8,360 bases of DNA from DASPKA01 sp035628335 (GCA_035628335.1 DASPKA010000068.1:1-8360); one strand, 5' to 3'; shown: positions 1 through 5,039, counted from the stretch's first letter. Made by a program: numbers and translations. The notes: generated from the sequence alone by a model not told the origin.

Positions 1-1285
1 TCCTGCCCGCTCCGCGCAACGGCTGTACTTCACCAACTGAATACCCAGGAAAGTTGTAGTGGTGCATATACCGCTTTGCCCTGCCTTCTTCCGGATCCTC
101 TACTCCGTCAAGAAGCTGCTCATCGCCCTTAGTACCTAACGTGACGGTGGTAAGTGCCTGCGTGTCACCGCGGGTGAACAGAGCAGAGCCATGTGTGCGC
201 GGAAGCAAGCCCACTTTACACTCTATGCGACGAGTCTCGTCTAGCTTTCTCCCATCCACACGTTTCTCATTTTCTAAAATTTGCTTTTGCTGGTACTTCT
301 TCAAAATGTAGTCCACTGCAAACTCAGCATCCAGTGCTATTTTTACACCCTCACCCTCAAGCGCCTTAAATTGCTCGGAAACTTGAGTAACAACATCTGT
401 TGTAAGCTGTAGCGTATGTAGGTCTCGCTCTGCTTTGGAAGCAACATATACTGCTGCTTCAATTTTCTCTGGCGTCAAGAGAGCTTTTACTGCATCCATG
501 ATTCTTGCATCAGGATGATAGTACTGCGCTTCTGCTTTTGGCTTTCCTATTTCCTTTTGCCACTTTACCTGCGCGTCTGAAAATTCTTGTAAGAACTTCT
601 GTGCGAACTTAACACCCTGTACAATTTCATCTTCTGTCACAAATTGCAAACCGGCCTCTACCATCATAATATGCTGGCCTGAACCTGAAACAATTAAATC
701 CATGACAGACTTAGCACGCTGCTCAGCATTTGGATTTACCACATACTTCCCTTCTATTTTTCCAATCCGCACTGCAGCAACTGGGCCATCAAAGGGTATG
801 TCAGAAATAGCGAGCGCCATTGCACTTGCGTTTACTGCCAGCATATCTGGCTCGTTGTCTCCGTCAATGGAAAGAATAGTAGCAACCACCTGCACGTCAC
901 TACGCATGCCGTCTGGAAAAAGCGGACGGAGCGTGCGGTCTATAACCCGTCCTTTTAAAATGGCGTCATCAGTTGCACGACCTTCGCGCTTTACCCAACG
1001 ACTCCCTTTTATCTTACCGGCAGCATAGAGCCGTTCCTCATAGTCTACTAACAGAGGAAAGTAATTTATATTGTCCCGCATTTTCTTGCCCATGACTACG
1101 GTTGCGAGAACCATAGTATCACCCGAGCGCGCGGTAACTGCAGCGTTAGCCGAGCGCGCCAAAATGCCAGTTTCAAAAACCACTTCTTTTCCGTCTATAG
1201 TTACGGTTATGGTTTTTGGGTTTAGCAGCTGGTCAGTTGATTTTCCGCCAGATCCGACTTGGGCGGACTTACCAAATCCAAACAT
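1..1285 (-). CDS. pnp: Polyribonucleotide nucleotidyltransferase (PNPase), 3' end beyond window
   Basis: PNPase is the phosphate-dependent 3'-to-5' exoribonuclease of mRNA decay, normally a cytosolic homotrimer. The 428 residues visible cover the first RNase PH domain (about 25-155, with GDTMVLATVV at 55 and RPLFPDG at 120), the all-alpha linker (about 240-325) and the start of the second RNase PH domain (RVDGRK at 342, THGSALFTRGDTQ at 364, ending in QPLRGAGR). The catalytic part of the second core and the KH and S1 domains lie outside the window. It follows rpsO on the same strand, the classic rpsO-pnp order. The start chosen at 1285 gives a roughly 25-residue extension before the usual TITVTIDGK strand. 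An in-frame ATG at 1318 would add 11 residues. Neither start has a clear Shine-Dalgarno, so the start is uncertain while the family is not. Confidence 0.97.
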   Translation of the reverse strand, partial: MFGFGKSAQVGSGGKSTDQLLNPKTITVTIDGKEVVFETGILARSANAAVTARSGDTMVLATVVMGKKMRDNINYFPLLVDYEERLYAAGKIKGSRWVKREGRATDDAILKGRVIDRTLRPLFPDGMRSDVQVVATILSIDGDNEPDMLAVNASAMALAISDIPFDGPVAAVRIGKIEGKYVVNPNAEQRAKSVMDLIVSGSGQHIMMVEAGLQFVTEDEIVQGVKFAQKFLQEFSDAQVKWQKEIGKPKAEAQYYHPDARIMDAVKALLTPEKIEAAVYVASKAERDLHTLQLTTDVVTQVSEQFKALEGEGVKIALDAEFAVDYILKKYQQKQILENEKRVDGRKLDETRRIECKVGLLPRTHGSALFTRGDTQALTTVTLGTKGDEQLLDGVEDPEEGRAKRYMHHYNFPGYSVGEVQPLRGAGR

Positions 1286-1380
1286 GTTATTTTGTTTCTG
1301 TGATGCGCAAATGAACATAGACGGTAAGGTGTCTACGCGTAATTTGCGCGCCACAAAAAGTTAATTGTTTCGGGTAAACA

Positions 1381-1405
1381 AAGACGGCACAAAAGATGCC
1401 GTCTT
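1381..1405 (-). terminator. Rho-independent terminator of rpsO
   Basis: A 9-bp perfect GC-containing stem (1381-1389 with 1397-1405) has a 7-nt loop. On the minus strand it is followed by TTTGTTT. It starts 5 nt after the rpsO stop codon and lies before pnp. pnp may therefore be fed by read-through, since I see no convincing promoter in the roughly 95 bp between the terminator and the pnp start. Confidence 0.8.
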
Positions 1406-1409
1406 AAAA

Positions 1410-1676
1410 TTACACTTTCAGTTTCAATTTTGCAACCAGCTTGTCAAAACGCTTAGCATCTTCAGCCTTGAGGTAGCGAAGTAAGCGTCTTCGGTTACCT
1501 ACCATCTTAAGCAGACCGCGGCGTGAGTGGTTGTCTTTACGGTGCACTTTTAAGTGTTCGGAAAGTTGTTCAATCTCTCTGGTTAAAATAGCAATCTGAA
1601 CTTCTGGAGAGCCAGTATCGTCTTTGTGTACCTGGAACTTCCGGATGATTGCATCTTTTTCTTTCTTAGTAAGCAT
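1410..1676 (-). CDS. rpsO: 30S ribosomal protein S15
   Basis: S15 is a primary binder of the 16S rRNA central domain (the three-way junction of helices 20-22), needed for assembly of the 30S platform. The 88-residue product starting MLTKKEKDAI has the standard length and the family hallmarks DTGSPEVQIA, the HSRRGLL segment and GNRRRLLRYL, ending VAKLKLKV. An upstream in-frame ATG at 1706 would add ten residues (MQMPYLYGNH) that no S15 needs and that fall inside two RNA hairpins, so I start at 1676. There is no Shine-Dalgarno; a perfect 7-bp hairpin ends 5 nt before the ATG. It has its own promoter upstream and a terminator downstream, followed by pnp. In other bacteria S15 represses its own translation through a structured leader; here that is inference. 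Confidence 0.97.
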   Translation of the reverse strand: MLTKKEKDAIIRKFQVHKDDTGSPEVQIAILTREIEQLSEHLKVHRKDNHSRRGLLKMVGNRRRLLRYLKAEDAKRFDKLVAKLKLKV

Positions 1677-1681
1677 ATGGT

Positions 1682-1736
1682 TGCCGTAGAGGTACGGCAT
1701 CTGCACGAATGGTTGAGTGTTTACTAAACCACCGTG
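1682..1736 (-). promoter_or_regulatory. Two-hairpin leader of rpsO, candidate S15 autoregulatory site
   Basis: On the minus-strand RNA, a first hairpin pairs CACG+GTGGTT (1736-1727) with AACCAT+CGTG (1714-1704), around a 12-nt loop and with one bulged T. Four nucleotides later a perfect 7-bp hairpin follows (1699-1693 with 1688-1682, loop CCTC). The start codon lies 5 nt beyond it. TGGTT of the first hairpin could alternatively pair with the second AACCA, which directly precedes the ATG, so mutually exclusive folds are possible. The structure is seen directly; the regulatory role is inferred from known rpsO leaders. Confidence 0.5.
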
Positions 1737-1767
1737 GGACGAACTTAATTAAACATCATACTTAATT

Positions 1768-1796
1768 ATAATAGCACAATTCTGTATTTTGTGCAA
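1768..1796 (-). promoter_or_regulatory. Promoter of rpsO
   Basis: TTGCAC (1796-1791), a 17-nt spacer and TATTAT (1773-1768), overlapping a perfect TATAAT at 1770-1765. Transcription would start near 1761, giving a leader of about 85 nt that contains both hairpins. The spacer carries an inverted repeat, GCACAA...TTGTGC (1774-1779 and 1789-1794), that overlaps the -35 box and abuts the -10 box. Confidence 0.65.
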
Positions 1797-1983
1797 TAGA
1801 TTTTCCATAATATTCTTTATAAGTAAAAGTTGACATTAAAACAAATAAATGCTGTAATCTCATATCCCGAAAAATATCTCCTTTTGTTGGCTTGCCAACA
1901 CCGTTAACGTTCCAAGTCAAAGTCCAAAAAATAAATTTATAAATTCGTAGATCCTGCATCTACACTCACTTAACGACGAAAGC
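1797..1983. other. Gap between the ATP-grasp gene and the rpsO promoter, no supported gene
   Basis: The stretch holds a 6-bp hairpin (1947-1963), with a run of T on the minus strand about 13 nt further on. It also holds a near-palindrome TGTTGGC-TT-GCCAACA (1885-1900) and the palindrome CGTTAACG (1902-1909). The 65-codon minus-strand reading frame here (1959-1762) runs through the rpsO promoter and lacks a Shine-Dalgarno, so I do not call it. No canonical terminator of the ATP-grasp gene is obvious. Confidence 0.4.
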
Positions 1984-2862
1984 TTATGCACCTGTAAACT
2001 TCGTCGTTTTTACATACTCCAAAATTTTCTTCGCTACATTTTCTTTGGTGTGGGTTTCAAAATATTCAAAACCTGGGAAACGGTTGGCTTCCAAAATAGT
2101 TAGCTTTCCATCTTTGCTTAGAATATCTACCTTAGACACTTCCCGACCTAAAAACCTTGCCGTGTGCTCAGCGAGAGCCACTACCTCCGGTAGTTTACTT
2201 GCTGGTAATGGTTCTGACTTAAGTAAGTTGGGCCCAAGCTTATTATGCTTAAACTCTACCTTTAACACTGTGTTTACACTTTTATACCCAATAACAAGGA
2301 CCTTATACTCACAATCCGCCACGATGTAAGGCATTAAAAACACTTCCCCTATGGGAAATTCAGCTAGAGCTTTAAGAGTTTGCTGCATGTCGTTTACAAA
2401 GCGCACTCCCATCTGACCAAACCCATACGTCCACTTCATCGCTATCGGGAAAGAAAGTTTATGCTGAGCCATATACCTCTCAACCCCCGACTTAGAATAA
2501 TCTAAAAGTAAATCTACGTCATATGAAATCAATCCAACATTCCTGAGGTCTCTTAAATACGCTACCTTACTCATCTCCAGTCTTTCCTTGGCAATTTTCT
2601 CGTCTACTACCCTGACTCCACGGTCTGACATAAAGCGTGCAAAATGATGCACTTCATTATATTTTGGAAAACAACTCCGAATAAACAAAGCTGTGGGCTG
2701 TAACCTGCAATACAAAGCCCACATTTTAAGCTTATTTACAAAATTCCACCTTGAAAACCAAATTCTCGCGTCCAAAACATATATATCGACTTGCAAGCCC
2801 TTTGCTTCTTCACGCAGCCGCTTTACCGCATATATGTTTTCATAGCTTATGACTATAATCAT
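1984..2862 (-). CDS. RimK-like ATP-grasp domain protein
   Basis: The 292-residue protein has the ATP-grasp plan, with RimK-type ligases as the nearest recognisable relatives. It has a beta/alpha N-terminal part (MIIVISYENI onward), an ATP-binding Lys (K143) followed by a Gly-rich loop GFGQMG (147-152), the segment EVFLMPYIVADCEYKVLVIG (173-192) that matches the RimK/GshB strand pair, and the metal ligands D246 (VDIL), E258 and N260 in ILEANRFPGFEYFE. Enzymes of this kind couple ATP hydrolysis to amide or peptide bond formation between a carboxylate and an amine. The substrate cannot be read from the sequence. I prefer the ATG at 2862 over the in-frame TTG at 2868. There is no Shine-Dalgarno, and the start lies close to its probable -10 box. 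It is divergent from the recombinase gene, 21 bp away. Confidence 0.85.
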   Translation of the reverse strand: MIIVISYENIYAVKRLREEAKGLQVDIYVLDARIWFSRWNFVNKLKMWALYCRLQPTALFIRSCFPKYNEVHHFARFMSDRGVRVVDEKIAKERLEMSKVAYLRDLRNVGLISYDVDLLLDYSKSGVERYMAQHKLSFPIAMKWTYGFGQMGVRFVNDMQQTLKALAEFPIGEVFLMPYIVADCEYKVLVIGYKSVNTVLKVEFKHNKLGPNLLKSEPLPASKLPEVVALAEHTARFLGREVSKVDILSKDGKLTILEANRFPGFEYFETHTKENVAKKILEYVKTTKFTGA

Positions 2863-2884
2863 TACCAATGTATAATATAGTATA
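2854..2884. promoter_or_regulatory. Overlapping divergent promoters of the ATP-grasp and recombinase genes
   Basis: On the plus strand, TATAAT occurs twice, at 2854-2859 and 2871-2876. The second ends 7 nt before the recombinase ATG at 2884, so that mRNA would be leaderless or nearly so. On the minus strand, TATTAT at 2877-2872 (or TATACT at 2884-2879) would start the ATP-grasp transcript within about 10 nt of its ATG. Both -35 boxes are poor. A short inverted repeat, ACTATA (2852-2857) and TATAGT (2876-2881), spans the region and could be an operator. Confidence 0.5.
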
Positions 2885-3831
2885 TGGTAGAAACACCAAA
2901 ATCACGTTTACATAAATTCATTACTGATTTCTTGATTTACTGCGAGGTTGAAAAAAACAAAAGTCAAAAAACTATTCAGAACTATGAGCATTACCTGCTT
3001 AGGTTTTTAGATTTTTGTAAGGATCAAGGAGTCGACAACCCGCGAGATATTGACCTTGAGCTCATACGCCACTTCCGACTGTTTCTCAATAGGTACCGAG
3101 ACCTAAATGGTAAAGGTCTTAAGCTAGTTACACAGTCATACCACGTAATAGCAGTCCGAGCATTTTTAAAATACCTATGGAAACGTGATATAGAAACATT
3201 AGCACCTGAAAAAATTGAATTACCTAAAAACCCAAGCAGAGAAATACACCCACTCGATGTTTCTCATATTGAGCGAATGCTCAAGGCAGTAGATGATGAA
3301 AAGGTAGAAATACTCCGCTTAAGAGACCGTGCCATACTTCAACTCCTCTTCTCTTCTGGCGTACGTGTTTCTGAAGCTTCTAGCTTAGTGCGAAAACAAA
3401 TCAACCTCACGACAGGAGAATTTACCGTGAGAGGGAAAGGAGATAAACTACGACTCACGTTTGTTTCCGATGCAGCCGTTTCTGCTTTACACGCCTACAT
3501 GAAAGCACGTCATGACAACGACCCCCACTTGTTTGTATCTCATGCTCGTAACAAGAGCGAGGAAATAACCGGCCGCGGACATTCGCTATCTACCCGCAGC
3601 ATTCAAAAACTTGTAAAAAAATACTCATTACTCGCAGGTCTTACGGGTAAAGTCAGCCCTCATAGCCTTCGGCATTCATTCGCGACTGACCTACTCCAAA
3701 ACGGTGCAGATATACGCTCCGTCCAAACTCTCCTCGGTCATGCCTCTATAACCACCACACAAATCTATACACACGTCACAGACAAGGGCTTAAGAGAAGT
3801 TCATAAAAAATTCCATAATAAAAAGAAGTAA
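2884..3831 (+). CDS. xerC: Xer-type tyrosine recombinase/integrase
   Basis: The 315-residue protein has both halves of a Xer recombinase. The N-terminal SAM-like core-binding domain covers about 8-105 (KFITDFLIYCEVEKNKSQKT, then SYHVIAVRAFLKYLWKR). The C-terminal catalytic domain covers about 122-305. All active-site residues are present: R161 (SGVRVSEAS), K185 (RGKGDK), H260 and R263 (SPHSLRHSFAT), H286 (LLGHASITTT) and nucleophile Y295 (QIYTHV). Length and motifs fit the chromosome-dimer-resolving XerC/XerD class, which acts at dif, but XerC, XerD and single-Xer types cannot be told apart here. No phage or transposon genes adjoin it, so a housekeeping role is more likely than a mobile element. 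The start follows a TATAAT box so closely that the mRNA is probably leaderless. Its stop codon is 7 nt before a structured leader. Confidence 0.93.
   Translation: MVETPKSRLHKFITDFLIYCEVEKNKSQKTIQNYEHYLLRFLDFCKDQGVDNPRDIDLELIRHFRLFLNRYRDLNGKGLKLVTQSYHVIAVRAFLKYLWKRDIETLAPEKIELPKNPSREIHPLDVSHIERMLKAVDDEKVEILRLRDRAILQLLFSSGVRVSEASSLVRKQINLTTGEFTVRGKGDKLRLTFVSDAAVSALHAYMKARHDNDPHLFVSHARNKSEEITGRGHSLSTRSIQKLVKKYSLLAGLTGKVSPHSLRHSFATDLLQNGADIRSVQTLLGHASITTTQIYTHVTDKGLREVHKKFHNKKK
3790..3819 (+). promoter_or_regulatory. Possible promoter inside the 3' end of the recombinase gene
   Basis: TTAAGA (3790-3795), an 18-nt spacer and CATAAT (3814-3819) would start a transcript near 3826, just before the closing helix of the downstream RNA element. 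The boxes match 4/6 and 5/6 of the consensus. Alternatively the leader is carried on the recombinase transcript, since no terminator separates them. Confidence 0.35.
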
Positions 3832-3838
3832 ATAAAAA

Positions 3839-3987
3839 ATTCATACCTCTCTGGCAGAATTAAATGAATGCTGTGTTTCGGTACCGTGCCGTAATGCAGC
3901 TGACAGTAGTTAAACTCCCTGGTTAATCCCCATTGGGACTAAATCCCTCTGGGAACTAACCCACAAAACTACTCAGGAGGTATGAAT
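3839..3987 (+). promoter_or_regulatory. Structured leader RNA sequestering SD and start codon; candidate orphan riboswitch
   Basis: Helices seen by eye: P1 pairs 3839-3849 with 3977-3987 (11 bp, all Watson-Crick) and covers most of the AGGAGG and the first two bases of the start codon. P2 is a hairpin of 3871-3881 with 3889-3899 (11 positions with one T-T mismatch and two G-U pairs, 7-nt loop). P3 pairs 3905-3911 with 3967-3973 (7 bp), extended by 3900-3902 with 3974-3976 across a 2-nt bulge. P4 pairs 3921-3925 with 3957-3961 (GGTTA/TAACC). Inside P4 are two small TCCC/GGGA hairpins (3927-3938 and 3944-3954). The 3' strand 3967-3987 is thus paired without a gap. This matches no riboswitch class I recognise. 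Structure is direct observation; translational control is inference. Confidence 0.7.
3926..3959 (+). repeat. Tandem pair of 17-nt hairpin units within the leader
   Basis: Two abutting 17-nt units (3926-3942 and 3943-3959) match at 13 of 17 positions without gaps. Each has the form ATCCC, 2-4 nt, GGGA, then CTAA, and each can form a 4-bp hairpin. A shorter relative (TCCCTGGTTAA, 3916-3926) precedes them. Three TCCC and two GGGA segments allow alternative pairings. Confidence 0.5.
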
Positions 3988-4219
3988 GTCTAGTGCAGCT
4001 GGGGCAGCTATGGCCCGAACAACCAAAGTAGATCTTCCGACTCTGAGCGGCACGCTCCGGGTTGAACTTCCAATCACCAAGACATATACACGTTCTACGT
4101 GCGGCCATATCGGCAATTATTGCCACAGATGCGGGCGTTGTTATTCATGTTCACGCGCCTGCCAGGTAGAAACAAATCCTGACCACTGCCTCTTGTGCCA
4201 TACCATAGGTATGGCGTAA
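3986..4219 (+). CDS. Small Cys-rich protein with ferredoxin-like cysteine spacing
   Basis: I do not recognise a family. The 77-residue protein has a 38-residue N-terminal part without Cys, then eight Cys at 39, 46, 49, 52, 55, 59, 68 and 71, with His at 41, 47, 67 and 72. C49-C52-C55-C59 follow CX2CX2CX3C, the spacing of a [4Fe-4S] ferredoxin site, though the Pro that usually follows is absent. C46-C49 and C68-C71 are CxxC pairs that could equally bind zinc. AGGAGG lies 5 nt before the ATG, the strongest Shine-Dalgarno in the window. A 4-codon mini frame (ATG at 3982, ending TAG) overlaps the start. The gene is expressed alone: structured leader in front, strong terminator 3 nt behind. No signal peptide or membrane segment is visible. 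Confidence 0.75.
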   Translation: MSSAAGAAMARTTKVDLPTLSGTLRVELPITKTYTRSTCGHIGNYCHRCGRCYSCSRACQVETNPDHCLLCHTIGMA

Positions 4220-4222
4220 ATG

Positions 4223-4261
4223 AAAAACCCTCGGAGTGACACGGTCACTCTGAGGGTTTTT
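4223..4261. terminator. Strong bidirectional terminator
   Basis: An 18-bp stem (4223-4240 with 4244-4261) has one G-T pair and a 3-nt loop. It is flanked by A-run and T-run, so it can work on both strands. It ends the Cys-rich gene on the plus strand and could also stop the converging gene at 4321-4680, about 60 nt away. Confidence 0.9.
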
Positions 4262-4320
4262 GTGTTGCAAGAAGCTGTGCAATCAAGCTCACTAAGTTCC
4301 TTCAGCGCTACACTGGGGCG

Positions 4321-4680
4321 CTATGGCCCCAATAGTTGTTTTAGGTGTGGAATGAGCTGCTCTTGCGACAAAACTGTCGAACAGCCCGCTTCTTGAAGTC
4401 CTTTTGCAAGACCAGGGTCGTTCACAGCCGCGATTAAAGTGCCCTTGAATCCACGGTCTATGAACCATTCTACCAGGACTGTAGATGGTGATGTCTCTAA
4501 AAATCCCGGTAAAATGATTTTCTCCGGCCAGAACTCAACGTATAACTGCTTCGCAGAATGAGAATCCTTTGCCGTGTTCAAGATAAGAGACCTTTTTAGT
4601 CTCATGACAGATATCTCCCACACCCAAGAACGCAACACCTTGCCATCATTTTGAACTATTAGCAGTTTGTCCGAATTCAT
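4321..4680 (-). CDS. Small protein resembling a degenerate response-regulator receiver domain
   Basis: The 119-residue product reads like a lone receiver fold. KLLIVQND (5-12) stands where beta1 and the acidic pocket would be, SLILNTAKD (31-39) as beta2, EKIILPGF (53-60) as beta3, GTLIAAVND (80-88) as beta4 and AGCSTVLSQEQLIPHLKQLL (98-117) as beta5-alpha5. The phospho-acceptor Asp expected at the end of beta3 is missing, and the conserved Lys after beta5 is not evident. If the fold is right it is a phosphorylation-independent pseudo-receiver, perhaps a protein-interaction module. No kinase or output domain lies nearby. The family call is tentative. A GGGGG tract lies 10 nt before the ATG, and a good promoter lies upstream. 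Confidence 0.6.
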   Translation of the reverse strand: MNSDKLLIVQNDGKVLRSWVWEISVMRLKRSLILNTAKDSHSAKQLYVEFWPEKIILPGFLETSPSTVLVEWFIDRGFKGTLIAAVNDPGLAKGLQEAGCSTVLSQEQLIPHLKQLLGP

Positions 4681-4714
4681 TCAAACTTTTCCCCCTTTTC
4701 TTAAATTCCTACTA

Positions 4715-4743
4715 TTGAACAATGGGCTAGGTAATGATATACT
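4715..4743 (+). promoter_or_regulatory. Promoter of the tRNA unit
   Basis: TTGAAC (4715-4720), exactly 17 nt and TATACT (4738-4743) predict a start near 4750. The transcript would cover the tRNA remnant and then tRNA-Arg. Its -10 box shares two bases with the -10 box of the opposing promoter. Confidence 0.6.
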
Positions 4744-4762
4744 TTTGAAGTTAAAACATCAA
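4734..4762 (-). promoter_or_regulatory. Promoter of the receiver-like gene
   Basis: TTGATG (4762-4757), a 17-nt spacer and TATCAT (4739-4734) give a start near 4727 and a leader of about 47 nt. Confidence 0.6.
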
Positions 4763-4779
4763 TTATCTTTTCAATCCAT

Positions 4780-4842
4780 GCACCCATACCTCAACTGGAT
4801 AGAGCGCCCCGATGCCGCATCGGGGAGGTCGCAGGACAAGTC
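4780..4842 (+). pseudogene. Degenerate tRNA, probably a former tRNA-Arg
   Basis: The D-arm region is identical over 17 nt (4790-4806) to that of the intact tRNA-Arg downstream (4867-4883). It is followed by an anticodon-like hairpin CCCCGA-TGCCGCA-TCGGGG and a broken T arm (GCAGG, then ACAAGTC in place of TTCAAGTC, with no closing CCTGC). Position 10 is C, which breaks a D-stem pair, and position 33 is G instead of T. No 3' acceptor strand complementary to GCACCCA (4780-4786) is present. The implied anticodon would be CCG (Arg). A duplicated and decayed tRNA is the simplest reading. Confidence 0.7.
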
Positions 4843-4856
4843 ACAAAAAAATACAT

Positions 4857-4933
4857 GATTCCGTAGCTCAACTGGATAGAGCGTCAGCTTGCGGAGCTGA
4901 AGGTTGGAGGTTCAAGTCCTCCCGGGATCACCA
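4857..4933 (+). tRNA. tRNA-Arg (anticodon GCG)
   Basis: A complete 77-nt cloverleaf. The acceptor GATTCCG pairs with CGGGATC (one G-T), the D arm is GCTC/GAGC, and the anticodon stem TCAGC/GCTGA carries loop TTGCGGA. The T arm is GGAGG-TTCAAGT-CCTCC, followed by discriminator A and an encoded CCA. The anticodon GCG reads CGC and CGU. Most bacteria use ACG, deaminated to inosine, for this box, so GCG is unusual. Confidence 0.95.
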
Positions 4934-4937
4934 AAAG

Positions 4938-4960
4938 AACACGAGTAATCGTGTTTTTTT
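4938..4960 (+). terminator. Terminator after tRNA-Arg(GCG)
   Basis: AACACGA (4938-4944) pairs with TCGTGTT (4949-4955) around a GTAA loop, ending in a run of seven T that begins within the 3' arm. It starts 5 nt after the CCA. Confidence 0.85.
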
Positions 4961-5011
4961 GTATAGCAAGATGACCTTAGCAGCAAGGCTGCGAGTGGAC
5001 ATATTTTACTC

Positions 5012-5039
5012 TTGAAAACTTTTACCATAATTTTATACT
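5012..5039 (+). promoter_or_regulatory. Promoter of the 5085 gene
   Basis: TTGAAA (5012-5017), a 16-nt spacer and TATACT (5034-5039) place the start near 5046. This lies downstream of the alternative ATG at 5040 and so supports translation from 5085. Confidence 0.65.

Noticed and set aside
702..1364. Plus-strand open frames of 108 and 97 codons
   Set aside because: They lie antisense to the certain pnp coding region and have no family resemblance or ribosome binding site.
1762..1959. Minus-strand 65-codon frame containing TLTWNVNG, which recalls the start of exonuclease III-type proteins
   Set aside because: Nothing after the motif fits that family, there is no Shine-Dalgarno, and the frame ends inside the rpsO promoter. 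It is either chance or an unrecognisable relic.
2852..2890. A dif-like Xer site beside the recombinase gene
   Set aside because: The AT-rich inverted repeat has 6-bp arms 18 bp apart, unlike two 11-bp arms around a 6-8 bp centre, and is better explained by promoters.
3916..3959. Short tandem repeats as a CRISPR array
   Set aside because: The units abut with no spacers and are too short; they are hairpins within a leader.
4790..4883. 17-nt direct repeat in two tRNA D arms as attachment sites of an integrated element
   Set aside because: att repeats usually cover the 3' half of a tRNA and enclose an element. Here only 60 bp separate the copies and the relic is tRNA-like throughout.
4980..4992. 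GCAGC-AAG-GCTGC hairpin as a second terminator
   Set aside because: No T-run follows on either strand, and the tRNA terminator already lies just upstream.
4667..5015. Two plus-strand open frames across the tRNA region
   Set aside because: They overlap the decayed and intact tRNA-Arg and a terminator; RNA genes explain the sequence.
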